NCBI GenBank assembly: GCA_013399015.1
Contig: VWZX01002867.1
Coordinates: 1,101,368-1,165,367 of the forward strand
Direction: 5' to 3'
Source: Galbula dea
Taxonomy: Eukaryota > Chordata > Aves > Piciformes > Galbulidae
Length of the DNA: 64,000 bases
Both the position numbers and the translations under genes were made by a program. Shown here piece by piece: positions 47,283 through 57,222 of the stretch; the stretch's first letter is position 1; each line of letters starts with the position of its first letter. Under the pieces are notes generated by a model that made no database searches, was not told where the DNA came from, and worked only from the letters and a program-made list of their open reading frames with translations.

Positions 47283-49642
47283 AAACCCACATAAAAGGAG
47301 GGTTTTCTCTTTACAGGTTCTGGGGCTGGTGGTGGCAGGTGGACACACAACCTCCTTTCTGGGGGATGCTGCTTCTCAGCCACAACAACACCCACATCCC
47401 ACGGTGAGCCCTTGGCTTGGCTTGGAGAAGTGGTGCTGGACAATGCCACCAAACAAGTCCCTTCTGCACATCCCTGCATTTTTTCCCATAGGGCTAATGG
47501 ACCAGGGAGGAGAAGAGCCAGCTCTGTCCTCCAGCCAGCCAGGAGCTGAACCTCACCAGCCATTTTTCTCATGCAGCACCAAAATAGCCATTTACTGGAG
47601 ATGGCTCTGTGCCATCCTTGACCTAGGCTGTGTTTGAACTGGGCGACCTAGAAGTGAAAGGCTCAGTATCATGCTGCCAGTTCCCCTAACCATCTGTCCT
47701 CCTTCAGTGAGCTTCCTTCCAAAGTCCCCACACACTTCATAAACATCCTAGCCCTCCTCACCCCTCCAGCTGCCCCTTCCTCTAGGAGAAACAGCAGTTC
47801 CAAGGAAATACCACTCATTTTTTTAATTGATTTTTGATTCTTTTTTTCTTTTAAGAGTGTTGAATCTGACAGCCATGATTTGGCAGAAGGAAAAGAAAGT
47901 CTTTCTTCTGTCCTACCTTTTCAACCTGTTGGAGGGGATAAAACCTTCTCCTAGTGGAGATGATGCAGTGCCTGGTAGCAAAACCTCCTCTGATCTTTGA
48001 AGACCAATAAAGCAAACTTCCATTTCCTTCCCGTAACATCGTCATGTCACAACCCCGCCAGCTCCACCTTCCCTTTCAAAGGGCTAGAAAGTAGAGCTGT
48101 AGACAAAGAAAAATAGTCTCAGGTGGGTTCACCATGGATCATTTTGACTCTGTTTTAAACATTTAAATGTCAATGCTTAGTCATAGACAAGACATGATTC
48201 TTATCTAGCTGCATGTGGCTTCCAGTACGAAAAAAATTTGAACCCGTGCCATTTCCTGTTGGAGAGAGCTTAAACACAGGGGTGACAAGGGCACATCTAT
48301 TTTGGATCCCTATTTTAAAAGCCTGCAGATATCATAGGAATCAACTGGCACAAACAGAGGACTTTGAATGTCTTTCATGGCGGTGGCAAGTGAACGTCTA
48401 TCAATGAAACACATACTTAGCGAAGCGGAAGTGAGCGCCAGCAATACTTCAATCAGCTCTGGCATATGTGTACATTATCCCGTTTGATCTCATAGGATGC
48501 TGGATTTAGATGATATAATACATTCTGGTTATCTCCCTAGAAGTTGGAGGGACCTAAGGAGATATCCACTTTCACAAGATAAAATTAGCACCTCTTTATT
48601 TTTCCAGATAAACATTCCTCTTTCTTTTTTATTTTCTTCTTTTTTTTTTTTTTTAATGTGGTTTTTTTTTTTTTACTTCTTGCAGGAAAAGGCTGATTAG
48701 AGTTACAAAGCATACCAAGGGGTATGAGTTTATTCATATTCAACCCAAATTCTATTTATAATAGAAAGGAAATAACATTGGTATTACACAGGGCAACTTT
48801 GACAGCCTGGATGTAGGGCTAGGGAGCTGTGCTCGGGTGAGTCTCTTCAAAAGCACCGCAAGCTCTTATGTTCCATGGTGGGAAAGTAGAGACTTTGCTT
48901 AAAAATGGACAATTGCACCCAAAAATGCTCACTCCACACTGATTTTGCTGCATCTTTTGGTAACATCATCTTGGAGCTCCAAGCTTAAGGTACAAATGAC
49001 GGATGTGAGTTTTGGACGCTAAAGATTCAACGTGTTGTCTTCTGCAGCCCATCACCTCCATTGAGTTCGTACCTACAAATGCTTCCCAGATCACCTCCAA
49101 AACCTGATTTTGGGACAAATTGGATGTTTTAAAGCAGCCCAGTGAAAAGTTATTTTGGTGAAGTCAAAGCATAGAGTGCTTGGGCACGGGAAACACGTTT
49201 CTGGGTAGATCTGTGTGAATAACAGATTGTTTGGTTCACTTGCTGCTCCGAACAATTGGGAGAGAAAAATGGTTTCCGGAGAATTAAACCTTGTGTAGCA
49301 CATGGAAGGCCTTAATGGACCTTTGAACTTCTGAAAAGAAAAGACAGACATTGCATTATCTGCAATGCTTCATTGAATGGCCAAAAAGAAAGGTGGTGAC
49401 CTTCGAAAGTCTTTTGATGGGGAGAACAATTCAGTGAAATCAACAGGATTTTTGTTCTAGATGTTTCGGTTGATTGGAATTTCTGCCTTTTGGGTTGGGG
49501 AAAAACAAGTATGGCTGAGGTAGTTTGGCTGTTCTGTGTGTGACAAAACAGAGCATGGACTTGCCAGGGTGGACTTAACACTAATGATAGACTGATTGAT
49601 CTCCAGATATATCTACTTGTTTGGGAACTTAACCTTAACATG
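47283..49642. other. Unique non-coding DNA with candidate conserved block
   Basis: Ordinary to about 48.1 kb. From about 48.14 to 49.57 kb CpGs are retained throughout and repeats are absent (listed separately). T-rich runs lie at 48640-48674. No gene is recognised. Confidence 0.45.
48140..49570. other. Candidate conserved non-coding block
   Basis: The core at 48361-48490 has six CpGs in 130 bp (GGCGGTGGC, GAACGTC, AGCGAAGCGGAAGTGAGCGCC, CCCGTTTG), and further CpGs continue to 49.5 kb (CACGGGAAACACG, GCTCCGAAC, TTCCGGAG, TTCGAAAG, TTTCGGTTG). No open frame of note and no repeat similarity except a T-rich run at 48.64 kb. This is the strongest conserved-element candidate in the window, but constraint is inferred. 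Confidence 0.4.
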
Positions 49643-50180
49643 AGGTCATTCTTCCTCTCTACGCTGCTTTGGGGAGATCTCACCTGGAGTATTGTGTCCA
49701 GCTTTGGAGTCCTCAGCATAAGAAGGACATGAACCTGTTGGAGTGAGTCCAGAGGAGGCCACAAAGATGATCCAAGGGCTGGAAAGCCTCTTCTGTGAGG
49801 ACAAGCTGAGAGAGTTGGGGTTGTTCAGCCTGGAGAAAAAGAGAGGAGACCTTCTTGCAGCCTTTCACTACTTAAAGGAATCTATAAGAGAGACGAAGAG
49901 AGACATTTTATCAAGGCCTGTTGTGACAGGACAAGGGATGATGGTTTGCAACTAAAAAAGGAGATTTAGATTAGAGAGAAGGAAGAAATATTTTACACAG
50001 AAGGTGGTGAGATCCTGTCCCAGGTTGCCCAGAGAGGTGGGAGATGTCCCATTGTAGGTCAGGTTGTCTGGGGCTGTGAACGAGCTGATCTAGTTGCAGA
50101 TGTCCCTGCTGACTGCAGGTGGGTTGAACTAGATGACCTTGAAGGGTTCCTTTCAACCCAAACTATTCTATGATTCTTTG
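49643..50180 (+). mobile_element. CR1 LINE 3' fragment, longest plus-strand copy
   Basis: About 540 bp of plus-strand CR1: GGGGAGATCTCACCTGGAGT, ATTGTGTCCAGCTTTGGAGT, GATGATCCAAGGGCTGGAAA, GTTGTTCAGCCTGGAGAAAA, AGGTTGCCCAGAGAGGTGGG, CTGCTGACTGCAGGTGGGTT, ending ACTATTCTATGATTCTTTG. Frames are interrupted; no protein domain is present. Confidence 0.95.
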
Positions 50181-51547
50181 AATATTGCTTTTAAATGCAC
50201 ATTATCTCAAAGCTGGTGGTTGAAACAAGCATGGAGGTCTCATTTCATAGCATCATGGAGAAGGTTCTTCTCTGCAGCACCAGATCAGAGACCAGTGGTC
50301 ACTGGCAGAAAGCTCTCCTAAATACAACACCCTGGGAAATCCATACCAGCTTGTGTAGAAACTTCTGCCTCAGCAAATCACCCTCACGTTCCCATTGCAG
50401 TTAAGAAATTAAGCCACAGAAGATATGATCTGTTGAAATATTCTGTGAGGCCCTTGTTATCAGAGCATGATTTTGTCCTGCTCCCCAGTGTGAAGCTTTC
50501 CAGCTTAATAGATGATGACAGAAGGAGATCCTTTTACAGGGAGAAAGCTAGATCATTTCCAAGACCCAGGTTAGCAACTTCTCAAATGTCCCTTGTTGTC
50601 TGTCCTGGTAATTGGCTGTGTGGCTGCAGTTTGTGTGGGCTGGCCATTAGAATGTCAATAAATCCCCTGACTGGAAATGAAATCTGAGGCAGAACCAGGG
50701 CTGGGTGGATTTGTTCCTGAGACTTTGACCACGTGCATTGGTCATGGAATTTTGGTGGACACTGTTGAGTGGCCCTCCTATAGTGTCAATGTGATTATTG
50801 CTGGAGGAAAAGCCTAGATAGCAGCTTTTTGAATGGGATCTGACCAAAGAGTGGCCATCTAATGGTGTTGAGTCTTTGATGGAGAAAAGGCAGACTGGGA
50901 TTTTTCTCCACTCACTTCCATGACCTCTCATTGAGGGCTCCTGTAGGACACGGACAGGAACTGATGTTCCTCTTGGCATGAGATTGCAGTGGAAAGAAGC
51001 TGTTTCATGGTTATCTTAGCACACAGAGGTGCTGGCAAGGGAAGCAGAGAAGAAATAAATCAGATGAGGAGAAAACAGCCACTGATGTACTAGGAGGAGT
51101 GGAGGGTGCCTGCAGAGAGCAGGAGGTCAGGGCAAGATACATGGTGGGTCCAGCATGGCTGTGGCTCACCCATCTCTGACCTTTCACTTTTAAACATCAC
51201 TGATTCTTCTGCTTGAAAAACCCCAAATTTTATCTTATCCCTAAAAAAAAAAAAAAATTCAAACCAAAACAGCACCCCAAAACTGGAAAAGTCAAGGAAG
51301 AGCAGAGATCCTGAGGGATGGGAGAAGCTGGGAGGGAGCAGTGTCCTGTGGTAGGTCAGTGTGGCCAGATCTTCACGTTGGGTTATTAATAGAGTGCACA
51401 ACATGTGGTTCTTTTTCTCCTCACGCTGATGGCAACTGTTTGTCTTCTCTTGTCCAAATGGTTCAGTTCCTGGTGGTCTGAAGAGTGCAAGTTCCCGTGG
51501 AGGAGCTGCTGAAGTTGTTGGAAGAGCAGGTTAGGAAAAGATGTTGT
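50181..51547. other. Unique non-coding DNA
   Basis: No gene or repeat is recognised apart from a 15-A run at 51243-51257. Confidence 0.45.
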
Positions 51548-52077
51548 AAAGATTCAAAAGGGAATTATAGTATTTAAAAGATGAAGCATATTAAAAGTAC
51601 TCAAAAGAATCAAAATGTAGAATCTGTTTTGAACTGTGACAAATATAAAGCCTGAGTTGAAAACACTTTAAACACTGGGAGACATGAAAAGTGGTTTTTA
51701 ATCTTAAAAATCTGGCAAAATAAAGAAAATAGTCAAAAATATTGAAAAAATATGAAGTAGTTTTAAATCTTACAAATCTTGTCAAGTATTTTAAAAAAAA
51801 AAGTGTTAAAAACATTTAAAGGATTAAAAAAATAGTTTCAAATACTAAAATGATTTAAAAGATTAAGAAATCTTTCCAAATATTAAAACTATTTAAAAGA
51901 TTAAATATATAAATGTATAAATATATANTTTAAAATGCTAAAAAGCTTTGAAAAGACCCAAACCATTTTCCAATATAAAAAAATACTGACACCTTGAAAT
52001 ATTAAAAATATTATTAATATTTTAAAATATGAAAAAGTAATTATCAAGTGCAGGAAAAATAATGAAAAGGAATTATA
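51548..52077. repeat. AT-rich degenerate tandem array
   Basis: About 530 bp, strongly A- and T-rich, in which variants of ATTTAAAAGATTAA, CAAATATTAAAA and TTTTAAATCTTA recur without a strict period. Contains an ambiguous base at 51928. It looks like a decayed minisatellite; a matrix-attachment role is possible but unsupported. It ends directly at a CR1 3' tip. Confidence 0.65.
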
Positions 52078-52113
52078 ACCTCAGAGATCTTTTCCAGCCA
52101 TAATGATTCTATC
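52078..52113 (+). mobile_element. CR1 LINE 3' tip, very short
   Basis: Only ACCTCAGAGATCTTTTCCAG and TAATGATTCTAT remain. The match is short but diagnostic of the CR1 3' end. Confidence 0.7.
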
Positions 52114-52902
52114 AGCCTCAGATTCTTTTTGCTGCCATGTCCTGTGCATGACAAGAGCTTGCAAAATCTGCAGAGCTCATTGCCCTCACAGTCAAACCCA
52201 GGAGATCAGAAAGCACCAGACTGTCCACACATGAACCTCTCTCTCCTGGTGCAATCCCAACGTTGCCATCTCTCCACAAGCTCAGATTTCATGGCAGGGC
52301 AGAAGCTGAATCATAGAAGCATCCCCAGGAAAGAGGAGCTCCAATTAGCTGCAGAAGCCCAATTTGTTGGTTTGGGGGTTGGTTTTTTTTCCTCTCCTCT
52401 CATTAACCTGTCATGTCAACTGCTGGATGATAATAAGATGGTGAAAATTGGAGGGAGGGAAGGAGTGGCAGTGGAGGGGTAAAAGTTCATTGTGCAAAGC
52501 AAACAAACAGCGAGTCACTTGATTTTACTAATTATCCCAGCCTGGGGCTCTCACTGCCACCCCCCATATCAGTGTATGAACTGACAAGATAAGATAGGAA
52601 TTGGGATTTTCTAAACTATCCTGGCTGAGGGCACATCCAAATCATATGAAGCTTCATTTGCAAGGGCACGTGGAAGATTAATTGATTGACTTCGTTGTGG
52701 AGACATCGCTCATTAGGAAAAATCACTGCTGGGATTCAAGGGGAATGGGTGTCAGGGCACATTGTGAGGCTTTGCTCCAAGAGATGCCACAGAAATAGCT
52801 TTTTTTGGGGGGGGGTGAAGAAGGGCAATTTATTTAGAAGAAAGGGTAAATTATTTCTATTAGCATAAATTATCATTAGAATTATATAGATTTATAATGT
52901 CT
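52114..52902. other. Unique non-coding DNA
   Basis: No gene or repeat is recognised apart from a T6-G9 junction at 52801-52815. Confidence 0.45.
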
Positions 52903-52983
52903 ATTTTAGTGGCATGGTGGTGATAGGCTGACAGTTGGACTTGATCTTAGAGGTCTTTTCCAACCTTCATGATTCTGTGATAT
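52903..52983 (+). mobile_element. CR1 LINE 3' tip
   Basis: Plus-strand end: TTTAGTGGCATGGTGGTGAT, AGTTGGACTTGATCTTAGAG, GTCTTTTCCAACCTTCATGA, then TTCTGTGAT. About 80 bp retained. Confidence 0.9.
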
Positions 52984-53365
52984 AATTATATATGGGTTAT
53001 ATGACACAATGATAGAATAACTTTTATTAACTTGAAGTGATATATGCTTTTTTTAGTGAATTCTGGGTCTGCTCCACAAGCCTAGGGACACCAATGGGTG
53101 GGTAGCAGTTGGCTTGCACAGTCTGCAGTGTGGAACTTTTAACTACATATTTAAATGATATATTAAAAGATGAACTAACAGCAGGGCAGTGCTCAAACCT
53201 GCAGTTACCCAGGTTCCCTGGGTACAGGGCAAAATATCTTGCATTTTGCCAGATTTAGATCAAGTCTAGCCCATGGTCCCTCTTTTTGAGGTCAAGGTCT
53301 GCATTTTAATTCAGTGCAAATCCCTCAAACCTTATGGCAGGATCAGAATAAAGAGTCCTGAGCTT

Positions 53366-53497
53366 GTCCCAACTCGATGAAATCTTATAAAAGAATTATT
53401 GTAGAGTTTCCTAAATGTGTCCAAACTCAACAAATTCTTATAACAGAATTATAGTAGAGCATCCTAAATGTGTCCCAGCTCAATGAAATCTTATAAC
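53366..53497. repeat. 53-bp tandem repeat, 2.5 copies
   Basis: Units begin at 53366, 53419 and 53472 with GTCC(C/A)A(A/G)CTC, followed by AATCTTATAA(A/C)AGAATTAT and CCTAAATGT. The third unit is partial. One of several unrelated arrays in this 7-kb stretch. Confidence 0.88.
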
Positions 53498-53559
53498 CCT
53501 ACTTCCAGGGTTGGGGATAAAAAAAGGTAAATTGGATGATTGTGTGGTTTGCCAAGCAC

Positions 53560-53920
53560 CTCACATTAAATCAGCATATAAACATGAAATATGCACTGCT
53601 TTCAAAATACAGGTTGGGTTTTTTCCCCTACTCATTATAATAATTAAATGGATGCTTGAGTAAGTGTTACCTTTCTATGGTGCCTTTTTATGAGCTTTTA
53701 GAGCATCTTCACGGGGTGTGAGGGGGGGGAAAGCATCCTCAGAATATTGTGTGATTCTGTGCCCTTGTTACTGTTGCAGCCACCAAGAGCCAAATATTCA
53801 CTTCCAATAGGAGATTTTGAACCCTAAGCCAATAAAAAGTATTATGTCAGAATATGCCTGGCTCTGTAAAGAGCCTTTCAGCAACGTGTGGCAGCTGGGG
53901 CTGAGTATTTATAGTTTTAG
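53560..53920. other. Candidate conserved non-coding element
   Basis: AT-rich block without repeat similarity. It includes GCCAATAAAAAGTATTATGT (CDX/HOX-like AATAAA core), ATTATAATAATTAAATGG and GTATTTATAG (MEF2-like). Motif density suggests an enhancer-type element; this is inference only. Confidence 0.28.
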
Positions 53921-53923
53921 ATT

Positions 53924-54012
53924 AAAAAAAAAAAAACAGAACACAAAAATAAATAATAATTTTAAAACAACAAAAAAAAAAAAAGAAGAAAAGAAAAAGA
54001 AAACACAACAGC
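53924..54012. repeat. A-rich low-complexity tract
   Basis: Runs of 13 A separated by AAATAAATAATAA and AAGAAAAGAAAAAG words on the plus strand. The open frames through it are compositional. Confidence 0.8.
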
Positions 54013-54123
54013 CAATACAGACTGGAAAGAGGAGAAACAGCTAAGTTGTCAATGTTTTTTTCCCTCCCTGCTGAGGCAGGCGATGGCTCAAGCCCTGCTT
54101 TAGCTGAGCTCTGTCCCCTGCAG

Positions 54124-54234
54124 TTTGACAGTAGCCACATGAACCTGCAGCGCGTGGATCCCAGGCAAGAGATAGGAGGCAAGAGGTGGAATTCCAGGAA
54201 TGTTTTTCCTCGGAGCACCGGGGAAGAGGCAACG
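54124..54234 (+). other. Candidate internal exon, unverified
   Basis: A 111-bp segment preceded by a pyrimidine-rich acceptor (CTCTGTCCCCTGCAG, AG at 54122-54123) and followed by a strong donor (ACG|GTAAGA, GT at 54235-54236). Only one of three sense frames is open; it encodes 37 residues starting FDSSHMNLQRVDP and containing several basic residues. Length is a multiple of three, and CpGs are retained (CAGCGCGTGG, CCTCGGAGCACCGGGG). I do not recognise the peptide. It could equally be an exon of a non-coding RNA, or chance splice-like sequence. The A-rich tract lies about 110 bp upstream. Confidence 0.22.
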
Positions 54235-54559
54235 GTAAGACCCGAGCAGGGCTGCAGTGACAGCGTTAACACTTCCCAGAGCTGAGGACCCCCGAGCTGG
54301 AATGGCATTGCCCACCCTGAAAGTGAGAAGGTAACGTTTATTTTCTCTATGTTTTTTTCCCCCCCCTCCCTTTCTCTCGCTCACTCTCCCATAGACAGAA
54401 TGGAGCAAGACCACCAAGAGTGACCCTTTTTTTTTTTTTCCACCATGATGTACAATTCTCATTTGTTAATAAAAAAAAAAAAATAGGGGAAAAAAAAGTC
54501 TCTGCCTGAGGTCATCCACCTAGGATTTTTTTTTTGTTGGGCTTTTTTTCCCCCCCTTT

Positions 54560-54740
54560 AAACAGGAAACGGGTTTCAGATGTTTATATGTTCAAAAGTA
54601 AGGCTGCTAATCTGCCTCCCCCCTTACCAGCCATTGACAACTGTCAACCCTTTCCACATTTAATGCTGACTTAGGTATTTACTTAATAGTGGCTTTTTCA
54701 ATCAGCAAAATAACCACTATCACACCCTTGCTCGCTGGGT
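54560..54740. other. Candidate regulatory block with dimeric site
   Basis: Contains TTGACA-AC-TGTCAA at 54634-54647, two perfect inverted half-sites with a 2-bp centre. This is the arrangement bound by TALE homeodomain dimers (TGIF, MEIS and PKNOX type), and it overlaps a CAACTG E-box. The surrounding sequence is repeat-free. Function is inferred from the motif. Confidence 0.3.
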
Positions 54741-54977
54741 TTGCTTCTTAAGACCAAACCTCAGCAAGAGCCATCCAGAGTTTTACCACCCAGGGAATCA
54801 CAAGCTGCTCTGGAGATGAGCAATTTGAGGGAGGGTAGTTGGAGGAGCTGCAGCTTCCAGGGTGTTTGGGTCCTCAAGCTGCAGAGTGCACAGAAAACTC
54901 TGCAGTTTTGGAGTCCCAAGCAATACTAAGCAATAAAGAGAAATGAATCTGTTTTTCTCCATTTGCTTTCCTCTGTT

Positions 54978-55536
54978 GGAAAGAGATTCATGGAATCTAA
55001 CAACTTAGAAGGAGATTCACACAATCAGATTTAGAAAGAGATTCCAATAATCTATAATTTAGAAAGAGATCAGATTGAGAGAGAGATTCAAATGATCCAG
55101 TAACAGACTTTCACATAATTGCTTAGATGTCAGAGCTTCAAATAATCAAATAACTTAGTCACAGAATAAAGAGATTCCCATAACCTAGTAACTTAGAAAG
55201 AGATTCACATAATCAGATTTAGGAAGATTCCAATAAGCTAGTAACTTAGAAATGAGTTTCACATAATTGCTTAGGGATCAGAGAGATGCAACTAATCTAA
55301 TAACTTGGAAAGAGGTTCACATCATCACTTAGGTTTAGAAAGAGATTCCAATAATCTAATAATGTAGAGATTTACATGACTTAGATTTAGAAAGAGATTA
55401 AAATGATCTAGTAGTTTAGAAAGAGATTCACATAATGATATTTAGAAAGAGATTCTAATAATCTAATAACTGAGATTCACATGACCAGATTTAGAAAGAT
55501 TCCAATAACCTAATAACTTAAAGCTTCAGATAATGG
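54978..55536. repeat. Minisatellite, roughly 27-bp subunit in 54-bp pairs
   Basis: About 560 bp in which TTAGAAAGAGATTC recurs. Two subunit types tend to alternate: one continuing ACATAATCAGAT and one continuing CAATAATCTAATAACT. The array is degenerate, with missing and shortened units, so it is probably old. Confidence 0.85.
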
Positions 55537-56595
55537 CTCTTTTGATTTCCTTCTCTTAAGCCCATGCAGGAAAGACTGACAATATTCCACTCATATTCCC
55601 AAGAGCAGGAATACCCCAACAGGGGTTGCAGAAGATGCCTGAGGTGCTGAGCAATGTGGACTCAGCATTGTCCATCATTTCTGGAGTGGATTTGGGCCAG
55701 CAGCAACCAGGACGTGGTTTTTCCTGACAGTCTGTCACATCTTATTCACATTTCTGATGTTACATTTCTGTTTTATTCACATTTCTGACACAATGCACAT
55801 TTCTGAGCTGTATTCTCAAATGTCCACAGGATTTTTGCTCATTGCACAAAGCCCATATCCAATTCATGATTTTGTAAGTGCATGAGACAAAAAAAAAAAT
55901 AATGATGAAAACAACAGAGAAAATATCTGAATTATCTTCCATTGCAAGTAAATCCTGGGGAGTCTCATGCAGATATCTCTGGAAAAATGCTGCAGGATGA
56001 GACTAATTTTCTATTGAAATATTTTCTTTTGGGGAATATTGGATACAGTCAATTTTAGTAATAATGTATTTAATGTCAATAACTTGCTGCAGGTAAAAGA
56101 GAAGCAGTGAGAAAACACTTGTGCATTTCCTGACAATGCTGATTTAAGTGCTAAAGATAGGCTTGTGAGATTCTAGAAAGCACAAACTGACCCCAGAAAA
56201 TACTTTTCCTTCTGGACAAACCCCTCAACTTTTGAAGTTACTTTGTACCCTCTCAATTAATGTTAGTTTTTCTTCCTAAGCCTTCTAGAAACAAAGCCTG
56301 GCTTCTGACCTGAAATTAAAAGGTAGTGATAATCCACTGTTAATAACCTGCCAAACATAACATGGGATTAAGAAATAAATAAATTAAACCAAAAAGGCTT
56401 TTTTTTTTTGCACCATTTTAGCAACCACAGAACACATCCTAGCTGGTTATTTTGCACTTGATTACATGGACTCTTTGCACTGCAAATCCAGTTGCAGGGA
56501 GAAGTTACTTTCGGTTGGCATAAATAGGATGCATTTTCTATCTGGTGGCAGTTTGTGGTCTGCAAAAAAAAAGAAGAGAAGAAAAGCACTGCAGA
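55537..56595. other. Unique non-coding DNA
   Basis: Lies between arrays. Contains a small 31-bp duplication (listed separately) and otherwise nothing recognisable. Confidence 0.45.
55742..55806. repeat. Short 31-bp direct repeat with partial copies
   Basis: TTATTCACATTTCTGA occurs at 55742-55757 and 55773-55788. Partial copies of ACATTTCTG occur at 55762 and 55797. Confidence 0.75.
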
Positions 56596-57222
56596 AGATA
56601 TTTATCCTCCATTTGCAGATCTTTTGCCCCTTTTTGCAGACTTTTTTCCCCCATTTGCAGATGTTTTCCTCATTTACAGATGGTTTTTTCCCCCATTTAC
56701 AGATGTTTTTTCCCCTTTAATAAATGTTTTTCCCCCATTTGCAGATGTTTTCCCCCCATTTGCAGATGTTTTTCCCCTGTTTGCAGATTTTTTCCCCCCA
56801 TTTGCAGATTTTTCCCCCATTTGCAGGTTTCCCCCAATTGCAGATTTTTCCCCACTTGCAGATGCTTTTCCCCCCCATTTGAAGATAACTTTTCCCCAAT
56901 TCCAGATATTTTTGCTCCATTTGCAGATGTTTTTCCCATTTGCAGATGTCTATAATCCATTTACAGATATTTCCCTCATTTGCAGATGTTTTAACCCCCA
57001 TTTACAAATGTTTTAAGCCCCATTTACAGATGTTTTTCCCCATTTACTGATTTTTTCCCCATTTACAGATGTTTTTCCCCATTTACAGATGTTTTCCCCC
57101 ATTTTCAGACTTCTCCACAATTTGCAGTTGTTTTCCCCCCATTTGCAGAATTTTTTCCACATTTGCAGATGTTTTCCCTCCAGTTACAGATATTTCCCCC
57201 CCATTTGCAGACGTTTTCCCCC
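56596..57222. repeat. Pyrimidine-rich minisatellite, about 20 bp, about 30 units
   Basis: Variants of CCCATTTGCAGATGTTTTTC are repeated about 30 times over 627 bp with a spacing of 15-26 bp. Most units carry C4-C7, ATTT(G/A)CAGAT and a T run. The minus strand therefore has regularly spaced G runs. The unit lacks stop codons in several frames, so long open frames cross it on both strands (for example 56545-56955 plus and 56717-57001 minus). These are repeat artefacts and not genes. Confidence 0.95.

Larger units (their letters stand above)
52984..54977. other. Unique non-coding DNA with listed sub-features
   Basis: Contains the 53-bp tandem repeat, two candidate conserved stretches (53.56-53.92 and 54.56-54.74 kb), an A-rich tract (53924-54012) and the exon candidate at 54.12 kb, each listed separately. 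The remainder shows nothing recognisable. Confidence 0.45.

Noticed and set aside
56596..57222. CRISPR-like array of about 30 units
   Set aside because: There are no constant repeats alternating with unique spacers; the units are continuous and variable in length, and the DNA is vertebrate.
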